From: Diphasiastrum complanatum
Lineage: Eukaryota; Streptophyta; Lycopodiopsida; Lycopodiales; Lycopodiaceae
Length of the DNA stretch: 64,000 nucleotides
Assembly (NCBI GenBank): GCA_029204225.1
Contig: CM055100.1
Location: 46,189,996 to 46,253,995, forward strand
Direction of reading: 5' to 3'
Part shown: piece after piece, positions 25,715 to 38,084 of the stretch
Layout of the letters: the number at the start of each line of letters is the position of its first letter
Numbering within the stretch: position 1 is the first letter of the stretch
The notes under the pieces: model-generated
Told to the model about the DNA's origin: nothing
The model's database searches: none
What the model saw: only the letters and a program-made list of their open reading frames with translations
Translations under genes and position numbers: made by a program

Positions 25715-26224
25715 TTGGTTTTAGCACCAATCTTACGTCCACCCAATTGGTCCATTGAGTTTCACGTGCATACGGACGCATCAAAGTATGTAGTTGGAGC
25801 AGTCTTAACCCAGCCAAGTGAACACAAAAAGGATTTTTCAATTCGGTTTGCAAGCCGACAACTCAGTGATACCGAAATGAACTATTCAACCACAAAGCGA
25901 GAAGCACAAGCAATGATCTATGCGGTTAAGAAATTTCGACATTACTTGATGGTCACACATTATGCTTTTTATACGGACCATCAACCCTTGCTCAATCTCA
26001 TTAATAAAACTTGCAACACCGGAAGAATCACCAAATGGCTACTTCTGTTGTTGGAGTTTGATTTTCGGATAGTAGTTCGAAAGGAAAAACAACACTACAT
26101 GGCAGATCATGTGTCACAAATCAAGAGAAAGGAGACTGCCACCCACCCTGACGATGAGTTAGCAGATGTTGCCTTATTTTATGTGGACACAGTACCAGAA
26201 TGGGTGACATTGTTGAATATCTAA
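25715..26224 (+). pseudogene. Gypsy RNase H
   Basis: The frame opens with LAPILRPPNWSIEFHVHTDA (first catalytic Asp in HTDAS), then RQLSDTEMNYSTTKREAQAM (Glu) and FYTDHQPL (Asp), and ends in an acidic tether. Its end overlaps the integrase frame by 25 bases in another frame, so one base has been gained or lost near 26,200. Confidence 0.88.
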
Positions 26225-27396
26225 TGCGTGGCCAACTAGACAAATCACTACCAAAGGCGGAACAACGGAAATTGATCTTGAAGGCTAGACCTTATCAGCT
26301 GATTGTCGGCCAGTTGTATCGAAGAGGTCAAGATGGAATTCTTCAGTGGTGTATTCTTCCTCATGAGACCACCCAGATCATTTCGCTTTCACATGAAGGC
26401 ATGGGTGGGGGTCATTTTGCATCTGACATTACAGTTTACAAGATCCTGCAATCAGGATGTTGGTGGCCAACGATTCATAAAGATACGGAGGAATACTTGA
26501 AAAAGTGCGATGTGTGCCAACGGGCAAGGAGACCAACAAGATTGAACTATGATCTACTGCACCTAGTCTTAGCCCAAGCACCGTTCGAAAAATGGAGTTT
26601 TCAGGCTCAATACACAATTGTAGCCACAGACTATCTCACCAAATGGGTCGAAGCCAAGGCAGTAAGAGTAGCTGATGCTAGGACCACTGCCAAGTTCCCT
26701 TATGAAAATATCATTGTGCCCTTTGGATGCCCGGTGGAACTAGTCAGTGATCGCAAAAGCCATTTCATCAACGAGACCATCAAGGTCCTGTTGGAGAAAT
26801 TCTTCGTGATCCACATAACTACTACGCCTTATTATCCTCGGGGTAATGGGCAAGTAGAATCATCCAATAAGATCCTGTGTAGCGTGCTCACAAAAACAGT
26901 TGAAGCTAGCAGATCAGATTGGGAACACAAGTTGCATGCTGCACTGTGGGCATTCAGGACAACATATAAAGGGAGCACTGATCAAACACCCTTCCAATTG
27001 GTATATGGTCAAGATGTTGTGATGCCAGTAGAGTTTTTAGTTCCTTCATTAAGGATTGCCACCGCGCAACGTCTTAATGAGTCCAAATCTCTACAGCTAC
27101 GCCACGAAGCTCTGCATAAACTCTGTGAAACACGCTTACTGGTTGTGCATGCACTGGCAGCTGAAAAGGAAAGACACAAAGCTTGGCATGATCAAAGATT
27201 ACAAAAGAAGGATCTTCGTTCAGGAGATCCGGTCCTGATGTATAAAACCAAGGCAATCAAGGAGCAGTTAAAATTCACTGGCGAAGGTCCTTATAGGATC
27301 AAGGAAATTCTTAATCATGGAGCCGTGAACTTAGAAAAGCTAGATGGGATGCCATTCGACACACCCATCAACAGTAGCCGGTTGCACAAGTACTAG
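26200..27396 (+). pseudogene. Gypsy integrase, open frame
   Basis: A 398-codon frame without stops. HEGMGGGHFASD with CDVCQRARRP forms the HHCC zinc domain. VATDYLTKWVEA, LVSDRKSHFINE and NGQVESSNK supply the D, D and E of the catalytic core. FTGEGPYRIKEIL is the C-terminal GPY module, followed by INSSRLHKY. No chromodomain is present after it. It is still intact, although the element is dead because RT is frameshifted. Confidence 0.9.
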
Positions 27397-27432
27397 CCAC
27401 CACAATGAGACAGATCCAGATTAGGGGTGGCA

Positions 27433-28138
<706 letters not shown>

Positions 28139-28252
28139 CTCTCTTTTTTCTCTCTCTCCTCTCCCTCTCTCTTCTTGCTATGCAGGTGAAGGCGAGGTTG
28201 CCGCTCCCAGTGATGGACCCCTATGCTACATCGACGACACAACAGTGGATTC

Positions 28253-30634
28253 GAGTCTATGCTTCTGAGTCAGCTAGTGGAATCCTTTCTGGAATTTCCT
28301 AATCCCTCCGTTGTGCCATATGACTGGCATAGCTTCCTTATTCAAGAAGTAACAAACTCCACCAAGCCCAACAACCGTGAGCGAATCGCAGCAGGCTCCT
28401 TGTTGTGTAACTTTGCATGTGCGCTTCTCGAGGTGAAAGTGCACGGTTTCCAATGCTCATCCCTCTTCTCTACCCTTGTGCCGCATACTAACCTTTATCT
28501 ACCATCTCAAGCATCTACCTCCTCCCAACCTATAGTTATTAACACAATGGCTAGCAAACGAATGTGTGGCGCTGCCTCTACATCTACATCTCATTTGTTA
28601 CCCGAAAACGTGTCTCCACTGCCGCACTAACCACTCCATCAACCACCATCACTTCTTCTTCCGTGCAACACTCTAGCATGGATGCAAGTTATCAATTTTT
28701 CACCCCCACGCTAGACACTTTTTGCTCCATCCTCACCTTCTTCCATACTCCATACCACCTTCTAGTTTCCCTCTGTTCCTCCCATCCTCTCGTTTGGACA
28801 AACCGTCCTCGCCCTTGTTTCTATAGTTGTTTTTCAAACCCCACCCACTTCCCCAACAAAGGTTGCGAGGGCAACCAACTGTTGCCCGATGATGCATTTG
28901 TTCAAACAGTTTTTGTACCATTGCCAGATCGAACTGATTCCACCGACCCAGATGGCATCAGGTCAAATGAGAACCTGATAGAAGATAATGACGACGTGAT
29001 TCCACCAGTCGTCGGGTCCGATACAACACAAGCCCCTACAAGTGCTAGCGTACTGGCTGCTCCCACGGACCTAACGATGACGTACCAAACTCTTGGAAAA
29101 TACATCCTGGATGCGGTAGCAGCCAAAGCTATTCTGGAAAGTAAGGTACGACACTTGGCGACAAATAATACACAACTGCGAGCAGACCTCACCAAATTGC
29201 AGCAAGAGCTGATTTTGACACAACAACACGAACAAGCAGGGCACTAGGAGATTGCCAAGTTGCAGCAGAAGGAGGAGGGCCTCAACAAATGTATCTAAAG
29301 CCTCTCCAACACGCTGACTGAGGCCTCCACGAAGATGCGGGAGCTTCAAGCTGAAGCGTCCCAATGCCTTGCCCCCATCGAGGCACAACTTACCCTTTTG
29401 GAAGCAGAGAATACGCGCCTGGGGATGGAGGTCAAAGCCCTACAAGACGACAAGCTCGTCTGGTTAGCTCAACCTACACCAGACTCAAGGTCGCTTTCTC
29501 AATCAGAGATGAATCTTCTACGGCGTCAGGTGCAGGTTTATAGCCAAACCTTAAATAGCTACCAGACGGCGTTCAACAAGTATCGGGCAAGCGAAACACA
29601 AGAGCTCGCCCAGGCCAAGCAAGCCCTCAAGGCATGCCAAAAATTCATGGACGCGAAGGCCCAGTCCACCCCCGTGGTAATTTCTCCACCACCTAATTTT
29701 AACGCTGCGCATGCTAGTACTAGCCAAGATCAACGCCAGCAGGCAGCAGGGGGATCTCAAACAGATCAAGGGTCCAAAGGCCAAGACCAAGGGCAGACGG
29801 ATACGGCTGCTGAGATGCAAGATCAGAGCCAAGGCACATCATCCAGAGGTTCACGCATGATATCTGTCAGTCGGGCCTTCCAAAGACCGAAGTCCGTGGA
29901 GGAGAAAATTAATGAATTTTTATCAAAGTATCCCCACGAGTCATCTTGAGGCGGTTGGCAGATATCATTTTCTGCTCAGACAATCAAGGACACAGAACTG
30001 CAAGCGTTACCCGCCCTCCAACCACAACCAGAGTGGCGTCAGTAGTTATTCGAAAGAAACCTTGCGGCCATCAGGACCTACGTGACAAGTCCACAACAAT
30101 TACGGGTGAATGCGCATTTCCTGCCATGTACACGAACATCCAAATGGGCGGAATGCGGCACCCCTCTGGACAAGATCACACTTCATACTTTTAATTGGCC
30201 GATCATACCATCGGTGGACGATGGATTTAGATGCCAGAAGGGCTCTCACCACGTTCGAAAACCAGTATATCGATTGCCCTGATCCCACAGTCCGCGCGGC
30301 AGCCACTTACGCCCGGGACTTAGAACACCTGATGGGGATCGAAACTAAATGGGATGATTTTCTTCCTGTCATATTCTTTGATCCTAATAAGGCGCTAGCT
30401 TCTGACAAAGTCGAAGATCAGCTGCCAGTCGCTCATGTATATTACCGAGCTGCATTCCTTGGAGAACCCTGGACGTGCCGATTCCAAGCTTGGATCGATC
30501 AAGAATGGCTAACATGAGTCCACAAGTCCTTCCACACGCCCAAGGACTCGAAGAAACTGGACTGTCTCAACTTCATGGAAGACGTTACGAGTTACCTGAT
30601 CCACCAGAGGCGGGCAAAGAGGACGCTATACTAA
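28253..30634 (+). pseudogene. Orphan retroelement ORF, copy A (N-terminus missing)
   Basis: Matches the copy B frame from its residue ~170 to its end. Readable blocks are VESFLEFPNPSVVPYDWHSF, a Ser/Thr/Pro-rich linker shortened by about 225 bp relative to copy B, LGKYILDAVAAKAILESKV with following Leu/Ala/Glu/Gln-rich heptads (coiled-coil-like), LRRQVQVYSQTLNSYQ, a Gln/Gly/Ser-rich stretch with STSQDQRQQ, then a C-terminal block with KWDDFLPVIFFDPNKAL and VYYRAAFLGEPWT. Stops near 28,628, 29,246 and 29,296 and frameshifts near 30,000 and 30,200 break it. No zinc knuckle, protease or RT motif is present. Function unknown; position after an LTR suggests a Gag-like or accessory retroelement protein. 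Confidence 0.7.
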
Positions 30635-31033
30635 ACCGGCAGAGTGCCGAGGGACCGGCACTACTTCAGGCCATGGGTCATGTTGGAGGTATTCCCAACA
30701 AAGTGTAAACAAATAAAGTCATCCAATAAAATGTGTTGCGAGGGCATGGCATCCTGCGTGTATAAGCCCATGGCCCAATGAGCATGCAAATAAAGTTGTA
30801 AATAAAATAAACATGACTTGGGCCTTGGAATTAAAATAAAACTAGAGGCCCAATGTCAATTTTTAACTTAGAGATCACTTTTTAGAGTTGGGTCCAAACT
30901 GGGACTCACATGAATCTTGTGATTTCTAATGTACTTTTTGTGGACACTTGGATCAAGTTGGGTCCAAGAAGAATGGATAGGATCATTGTGAATATTAGCC
31001 AATAGGATTGAGGGAGAAGGGCCTTCCTCATTT

Positions 31034-31041
31034 TATAAAAA
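31034..31041 (+). promoter_or_regulatory. TATA box of unit A
   Basis: TATAAAAA about 35 bases after a GCCAATAGG CCAAT box. The corresponding bases are deleted in unit B. Confidence 0.6.
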
Positions 31042-31240
31042 GGCACCATTTGTACACTATTCCCATGCTTAATGAGAAGGAGTAAACTCTACCATTTCTG
31101 GAAGAGAAGCATTCTCATTTGCTATTCACTTCTTGCTAATGCTCTTGATTGTGTTTTCCATTGCTTTCTATTTTCATGCTTATTGTTTGCCATAGTAAAT
31201 GGTTTTCCATTAGCAAGCATAAGGAGCATTTGAGCTAACC

Positions 31241-31244
<4 letters not shown>

Positions 31245-31330
<86 letters not shown>
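31245..31330 (+). repeat. (CT)43 microsatellite in unit A
   Basis: Pure CT run. The homologous place in unit B (about 36,560-36,590) has only short interrupted CT words. Confidence 0.92.
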
Positions 31331-31335
<5 letters not shown>

Positions 31336-31510
31336 TCTCTTCTCAACCTCGTCTTTTCTATCCCTTCCCTTCACCCAAATCATGATGAATGTTAGTGTAG
31401 AGGAGTAGAGTTAAAGGAGAGTAGTGTTAATGGTGAGTAGGGTTAAGGGAGAAAGTAGGAAATTAACTAAAAGTACCATCTATGCATAGTTAGGTACCTA
31501 TCCAGTGATC

Positions 31511-31866
31511 TAACCCTTGTTGACAGGCGGGAGGGCTATACTACTCGAGATCTCTGACCCTACAGACCTGTCTCATATCAAAATCTTTGTCTGTACAACT
31601 TATGCACATAATCCTGATAAGCTTCAAAAGAAGCTTGATGAGAAAGCTGAACAGGGATTTCTGATAGGTTATGACAACAACTCGTCATACTACAGAGTCT
31701 ACATGCCAGACACGAACACTATGAAAAAAGTGAGAGATGTCAGATTTGATGAGAGAAGGACAATGGCCAATGACGATCCTGTCAGCTATGAAGTCCTGGA
31801 GAGATAGTACTATGACCTGCCGCCAGTGACAGAGGGAGCAGAAGATGAACACAAAAACGAAGATTT
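31511..31866 (+). pseudogene. Copia integrase C-terminal fragment
   Basis: The frame reads TTYAHNPDKLQKKLDEKAEQ, then FLIGYDNNSSYYRVYMPDT and VRDVRFDER, the Copia integrase tail segment found before RT. It is entered from an unrelated GACAGGCGGGAGGGCTATAC segment that is also present at 36,758. It ends where LTR copy B starts at 31,868, so it is a relic cut by that junction. Confidence 0.8.
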
Positions 31867-31867
31867 T

Positions 31868-32650
31868 TGGCAAGATCGGAGAAATCCATCAGAATCCAAG
31901 GAGGATCCAGATCCTGATAGGATAAAAAAGAAAGCAGATCATCAAACTGACTGATGGATCTACTTCCAAGAGTCCATCAAAACTTCCAGAGAACTACCAA
32001 CAGTCAGATCAAGCCTGGATGAAGCTGATTACTAGTTTACAAAAGTTAAAAATTAGAGAATCTCAAGATCTCTTCAGAAAACACTCTTAAAGAGCACTTT
32101 TTTCATGATTTTTTGAGATCCCCTGGGAGATAGCTCGTGAAAATTGGACAGTCACCAGATCTGACCTAGATGCATCCATGAAAAATCTCTACAAGAGTTC
32201 CTGATGGAGGAATCATCAATTTTTAGTGTATGCAAGAGTTCCCAGAAGCAGAATTTTCAGAACCCTCGCAGAGCATCAAGATCATCTTACCAACTCTCGC
32301 AAGTGCCTAAATGGAATCAGAGCAGTGAAATTAGTTTGGCTACATGGTCTGATCTTGAAAATCCAATCACAGGAAGAGGTTGTGCGTGAGATCACTTCCT
32401 GCAAGAGTTGAACCCTCGCAGACAGCCTGAACCCTCGCAAAACCTTTGCATAGCAGTCAAATCACCTTCTGAACTCTCATAGACTTTCTTGAGGTCTTAG
32501 AATTGTGTGAAGAAGGTGCCTGCCAAAATTTGGGTGGAACTAAGCAAGGGAAAGTGAATTTCACCTAATACGCACTCTAAATTCTACTATATAAGGGCTG
32601 AATTCGAGTCAGTTGTCACCTTTGTTAGCGAAGCTCTGTCGAAATTTCCA
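31868..32650 (+). repeat. Gypsy-type LTR, copy B (5' end truncated)
   Basis: Matches copy A from base 85 of the LTR onward over 31,868-32,290, then continues with sequence missing from copy A, including CTATATAAGGG (TATA box, about 32,584-32,594) and a leader. The right boundary is not fixed; no clear primer-binding site was found before the ORF at 32,857. Confidence 0.7.
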
Positions 32651-32856
32651 CTGAAAATACCAAATTTTCTGTTTTCAACCAAGCATCCTACTAGCTATCA
32701 TCTGCTCATATTAAACACCGATCTGCACTCTGAACTGCAATCATTGTCATCCAACACTCATTATTCTCAGTTTTTTACTGTTTCCACATCTTTTTTCATT
32801 TTTCACCGTTTTTTCTACTTTTCTGACTTTTTTGACCACTAATCATCATTGCTAAC

Positions 32857-35800
32857 ATGGCCTCCTCATCCTCTGAAGACTTTGGCACCAAACAGGTGAT
32901 CCAGCGTGACATCCTCGAGGCCACGCAGATTTGGCCTCTACCCTTTGACACTTTGATCCAACCATGGCTGCAGACAGCCGGCCCACTCCTTGAAGCAATG
33001 GGTTTTTACCCGATGCTCTTCCATTATGAGATTAACATGGGCCTCGCCCTTCACGATTACGTCACCTGGGACGAAGACAAGGCTCACTTCCACTTTTTGT
33101 ACCAAGGTACCACGTACAAGGTCAGGAATAACGCTGACTCGATGGTCACCATTGGCATTATGTCCGGTGATCGTCAACCCATCTCCCATCGCCACGCCAA
33201 ATCTCTGATCAAACCATTCATCACTCAAACCACACCAGAAATCCCCATCTAGAATAACCATGGTTACCTGATAGAAGCTATCACGGAACCCGTCATTCAG
33301 ACGGCTGCGCATCTGTTAAATAACTTTCTAGTTATTTCAACATTTCGCAAGGACAGAATCCAGTCTACGCTATTGAGTCAAATAGTGGAATCCTTTCTGG
33401 AATTCCCTAACCCCTCTGTTGTGCCATACGACTGGCATAGCTTCCTTATTCGAGAACTAACAAACTCCATCAAACCCAACAACCGTGAGCGAATCGCGGC
33501 AGGCCCCCTGTTGTGTAACTTTGCCTGCGCACTTCTTGAGGCGAAAGTGCACGGTTTTCAATGCTCATCCCTCCTGTCTACCCTTGTGCCACATACTAAC
33601 CTTTATCCACTATCTCAAGCATCTACCTCCTCCCAACCTGCAGTCATTAACACAGCGGCCAGCAAACAAATGCGTGGCGCTGCCTCTACATCCACATCTC
33701 CACCTGTTACCCGAAGACATGTCTCCACTGCTGCACTAACCACTCCATCAACCACCGCCACTTCTTCTTCCATGCAACCCCCCAATCCAATTTTTGTTGT
33801 CGCTACCTCTCTTCCTGTTCCATCCACATTTGTTTCTGTCTCCATCTATGTTTCTTTTGTTGATACCACTCCTACTTCTCTTCCAGTGTCCACTGCTCCA
33901 TCCATCACCATCGCATCCTCCATCACTCCTGCCATCACCGTTGTTCCTCTCACATTCAATCCTTCTGATTCGCAACTATCCCCTGACACTCTGGCATGGA
34001 TGCAAGCTATCAAATTTTCACCCCCACGCCAGACACTTTCTGCTCCATCCTCACCTTCTTCCATACTCCACACCACCCTTCAGTTCCCCATTGTTCCTCC
34101 CATCCTCTCGTTCGGACAAACTGTCCTCACCCTTGTTTCCACAGTTGTTTCTCACACCCCACCCGCTTCACCAACAAAGGTTGCCGAGGGCAGCCAACCG
34201 CTGCTTGATGACGCATTTGTACAAACAATTTTTGTATCATAACCAGATCGGACTGACCCTACTGCCCCAGATGGAATCAGGACAAATAAAAACCTGATTG
34301 AAGACAATGACGACGGAGTTCCACAAGTCGTCGGGGCCGATACAACACAAGCCTCTGCCGTGCCAGTGTACCAGCTGCTCCCACGGATCTAACGACGGCA
34401 TACCAAACTCTTGGAAAATACATCCTGGATGCGGTAGCAGCCAAAGCTATTTTGGAAAGCAGGGTACTACATTTGGCAACGAGTAATACACAGCTGCGAT
34501 CAGACCTCACCAAGCTGTAGCAAGAGCTCATTCTGGCTCAGCAACATGAACAAGCAGGGCACCAGGAGATTGCCAAGCTGCAGCACAAGGAGGAGGGCCT
34601 AAACAAATATATTCAAAGCCTCTCCAAAGTGCTGACTGAGGCCTCCACAAAGGTATGGGAGCTTCAAGCTGAAGCATCCCAAAGGCTTGCCCCCATCCAG
34701 ACGCACCTTATACTTTTGGAAGCAGAGGACATGCGCCTGGGGATGGAGGTAAAAGCCTTACAAGACGAAAAGCTCATCTGGTTAGTTCAATTTGCACCAG
34801 ACACAAGGCCGTTTTCTCAATCAGAAATGAATCTTTTACGGCGTCAGGTGCAGATTTATAGCCAAACCCTCAACAGCTACCAGGCGGAGTTCAATAAGTA
34901 TTGGACAAGCGCAACACAAGAGCTCGTCCAGGCCAAGCAAGCCCTCAAGGCATGCCAAAAATACATGGAAACAAAGGCCCAGCCCACCCCCGTGGTAATT
35001 TCACCGCCACCTAATTTTGACGCTGCACAGGCTAGTACCAGCCAAGATCAAAGCCAACAGGCAGCAGGGGGATTTCAACCAGATCAAGGGTCCGAAGGCC
35101 AAGACCACGGACAGACAGATGCGACTGCTGCGACGCGAGACCAGAGCCAAGGCGCAACCACCAGCCAAGGCTAAGCAACATCATCCAAAGGTTCGCGTAC
35201 GATATCTGCCAGCTGGGCCTTTCGAAGACCGAAGTCCATGGAGGAGAACATCAATAAATTTTTATCCAAATATTCCCACGAGTCATCAAGAGACAGCTGA
35301 CAGATATCATTCTCAGCTCAGACCATCAAGAAAAAAGAACTGCAAGCCTTACCCACCCTCCAACCACAACCGGAGTGGCGACAACAATTATTTGAGAGAG
35401 ACCCTACGACCATCAGGGCTTATGTGACGAGTCTGCATTAGTTACGGGTGAACGCACATTTCATGCCATGTCCAAGAAGATCCAAATGAGCGGAATGCGG
35501 CACTCCTCTGGACCAAATCACACTGCACAATTTCAACTGGCCAATCATCAAATCCGAATATGGGTGGACAACAGATGTAGACGCCAGAAGGGCTCTCTCC
35601 ACATTCGCCAGTCACTACATCAATTGCCCCGATCCCACAGTCCGTGCGGCAGCCAGTTACGCCCGAGACTTATAATATTTAATGGGCATTGAAACAAAAT
35701 GGGAGGAATTCCTTCCCTCCATATTTTTTTGATCCAAATAAGGCGCTAGCTTTCAACAAAGTTGAAGACGAGCTGCCAATCGCTCGCGTATATTACCGAG

Positions 35801-35985
35801 TTGCATTCCTTGGAGATCCCTGGACGAAACGATGCCAAGCATGGGTGGATCAGGAATGGCTGACAGGAGTCCACAAGTCCTTCCACACACCAAAGGACTC
35901 GAAGAAACTGGACCGTCTCAACTTCATAGAAAACGTTACAGGCTATCTCATCCACCAGAGGCGGTCCAAGAGAACGCTAAACTAA
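32857..35985 (+). pseudogene. Orphan retroelement ORF, copy B (near full length)
   Basis: An ATG at 32,857 opens a chain of about 1040 codons broken by stops near 33,250, 34,240 and 34,520 and frameshifts near 34,360 and 35,170-35,700. Domains by eye: an N-terminal ~130-residue globular block (DILEATQIWPLPFDT, then FHYEINMGLALHDYV and FLYQGTTYKVRNNADS); a block with FLEFPNPSVVPYDWHSF; a long Ser/Thr/Pro linker; a ~200-residue Leu/Ala/Gln/Glu-rich coiled-coil-like region (QAKQALKACQK); a Gln/Gly/Asp-rich low-complexity segment; and a C-terminal block (FFDPNKALAF, VYYRVAFLGDPWT, WVDQEWLTGVHKSFHTPK). No CCHC knuckle, DSGA, YVDD or DDE motif. I do not recognise the family. Position downstream of an LTR with TATA fits a retrotransposon Gag-like or extra ORF. 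Confidence 0.7.
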
Positions 35986-36084
35986 ACCGGCAGAGTGCCG
36001 AGGGACCGACACTGCTTCAGGCCGTGGGTCCTGTTGGCAATATTCCCAACAAAGTGTAAATAAATAAAATCCTCCAATAAAATG

Positions 36085-36734
36085 TGTTGCGAGGGCATGA
36101 CATCCTGCGTGTATAAGCCCAAGGCCCAATGAGCACGCAATTAGAGTTGGAAATAAAATAAACTTGACTTGGGTTTTGGAATTAAAATAAAACTAGAGGC
36201 CCAATGTCATTCTTAAAGTTAGAGATCACTTTTTAGAGTTGGGTCCAAATTGGGACTCACATGAATCTTGTGATTTTTAATGTACTTTTTGTGGACCTTG
36301 GATCAAGTTGGGTCCAAGATGAATGCATAGAATCATTGTGAATATTAGATAAAAAGGCACCATTTGTACACTATTTTCATGCTTAATGAGAAGGAGGAAA
36401 CTCTACCATTTTTGGAAGAGAAGCATCCTCATTTGCTATTCACTACTTGCTATTACTCTTGATTGTGTTTTCCATTGCTTTCTATTTCCATGTTTATTGT
36501 TTGACATAGTGAATGCTTTTCCATTAGCAAGCATAAAAAGCATTTGAGCTAACCTCCACCCTCACTCTCTATCTCTCTCCTTCTTCTCCATTCCTTCTCT
36601 TCAACCAAAACCATGATGAATGTTAGTGTAGAGGAGTAGAGTTAAAGAGGAGTAGTATAGTGGTGAGTAGAGTTAAGGCAGAAAGTAGGAATTCAACTAA
36701 AAGTGGCATCTATGCATAGTTAGGTACCTATCCA
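36085..36734 (+). repeat. LTR-like block of tandem unit B
   Basis: Homologous to 30,734-31,504 with the same TGTTGCGAGGG start and CTATCCA end. A deletion of about 36 bp between AATATTAG and ATAAAAAGGC removes the CCAAT and TATA boxes present in unit A, and the CT tract is short. Confidence 0.55.
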
Positions 36735-37310
36735 GTGATGTAACCTTTGTTGACAGGCAGAAGGGCTATACTACGAGAGATCTTCGACCCCACACTGAAA
36801 CACTCCTACAATCCTCCAAAGGGTAGTCAGGTACTACTGATCTACGTTCATAAAATTAATATAGCATTCGACTTCATCTCAACCAAGGTGCGGAATTCAA
36901 CAAAAAAACTCAGACATATTAAAATAAACAGCATAAGCATTCGACATTTAAGATCAGACACAACCAAAAAATAATCTACATTGATTTTCTCTGATTTCTT
37001 CAGGGAACTGCATGCGAATCCACACAGTGCATTGGCGTGAGAGAAGCATGGTTCTCTCATGAGTATTAGTCTCGCTATACTAGCGAACAATCGGATCTTC
37101 TAATCCTAGACAGGATTGTCTTCTCACACGCAGATAGAGCTTCCGTCTGTGTTCGTCTTGATTGCTTACTAGCATCAGACTACTTCTGGTTCTTCTTTTC
37201 TTACATAGGTTACACATTGTGTATCCTATTGATATATGTCAAGTATTATTCAGTAAGTACAGTCTCTCTATGCAAATCTAAGATTAGAGTGATTAACCAT
37301 CTACAACTAA
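36735..37310. other. Junction region after unit B, no gene recognised
   Basis: The first ~50 bases repeat the GGGCTATACTA segment found at 31,540 in unit A, then similarity ends near 36,790. The rest has no motif and runs into the truncated minus-strand gag. Confidence 0.4.
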
Positions 37311-37368
37311 TCGGAGAATGGTCCAATTTGCTACTTTCACTCAAAATGGACTCTCCCATATTTGCCAT
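37311..37368 (-). pseudogene. Copia gag start, truncated
   Basis: ATG at 37,368 opens MANMGESILSESSKLDH, matching the SESVLNESSKLEG start of the gag at 16,714. Similarity stops after about 17 residues. About 390 bases of leader separate it from the primer site at 37,761. Confidence 0.6.
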
Positions 37369-37760
37369 CGCAAAACTGCTTGAAACTTCTGCCGTAGGCT
37401 AAAAACAGTATGTCGAGGCCAACTGTGATGTCAACAGTTGAGAATAATGACCTACACTTAGGAGTCTGGTGCTTCAAGTCATTCTCAAAATGGTGTCCGT
37501 TTGAATGCACGTCGACTGCAAACGCCAAGTAGCCTGCCTTGGAATGTCAGGATTCTGTTTGCTGAGGTTCTGATTCAGCCGACAACCCTTGTCTCTAAAT
37601 CCTCACACAATCTCAAGGTCACCAAGCTTCTGTGTGCTAAACTCTCTGCACCAGTGTTTCTCCTTCCGTCTTCGACCCATCGTAAACCCCGAACTCTCAT
37701 AAGACAGTTCTCCCGAAGCTCTCTTCAACGTCGATGTTGTACTGTGTACACTCCCTGTAC

Positions 37761-37773
37761 GGCTCTGATACCA
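37761..37773 (-). other. Primer-binding site, minus orientation
   Basis: GGCTCTGATACCA on the plus strand is the complement of TGGTATCAGAGCC, the tRNA-Met primer site, so the LTR lies to its right and the element body to its left. Confidence 0.8.
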
Positions 37774-37936
37774 ACTTAGAATTTGCTTCGAACAGGAACA
37801 CAGATCATGCTACACAGTAACACAGACAGAAAACACTCTCCACAGCAAGCTCACATAGCAACTATATTTCTCAAAATGAAATTACACTATACATATAGTT
37901 GTTCACTCAAGCAACCCATGCATGACCCAAGTTGTC

Positions 37937-37983
37937 GTTGGCGGGACGCGTGTCCCGTTGACTTGCCGCGTGGCAAGGCCAAC
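37937..37983 (-). promoter_or_regulatory. Perfect three-way-junction foldback in LTR leader
   Basis: An outer stem GTTGGC (37,937-37,942) / GCCAAC (37,978-37,983) encloses two adjacent hairpins, GGGAC-GCGT-GTCCC (37,943-37,956) and CTTGCC-GCGT-GGCAAG (37,962-37,977), separated by five bases. All stems are perfect and both loops are GCGT. It lies about 70 bases downstream of the TATA box, so it would be in the transcribed leader. Confidence 0.75.
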
Positions 37984-38084
37984 TGATCCTTATCAACTGA
38001 TAGGACCCACAGTACAGTAACACAATGGTTCTACTTTAATTCTAACTATTTATACAAGGTGGGATTTCCTACGTACAGGGTTCC

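Larger units (their letters stand above)
24826..27432 (+). mobile_element. Ty3/Gypsy retrotransposon pol
   Basis: The domain order RT, RNase H, integrase defines Gypsy. Coding similarity begins near 24,840 with WSYSDLKGIPP and ends with an in-frame stop at 27,396. It is followed by AGATTAGGGGTGGCA, a polypurine-tract-like run, and TGTTAC at 27,433, the presumed 3' LTR start. Gag and protease are absent upstream, where a Copia RNase H remnant abuts. Three frameshifts inactivate it. Confidence 0.88.
30734..31504 (+). repeat. LTR-like block of tandem unit A
   Basis: The block TGTTGCGAGGG...CTATCCA recurs at 36,085-36,734. It contains AATAAA words just upstream and inside, a CCAAT box (30,998) and TATAAAAA (31,034), then a CT-rich leader expanded to (CT)43. 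This is the layout of a U3-R-U5 LTR or an internal promoter. The termini were chosen by TG...CA only. Confidence 0.55.

Noticed and set aside
26200-27396. The intact Gypsy integrase frame as a domesticated host gene
   Set aside because: It is directly preceded by its own frameshifted RNase H/RT and followed by a polypurine tract and LTR, so it is simply the least damaged part of a dead element.
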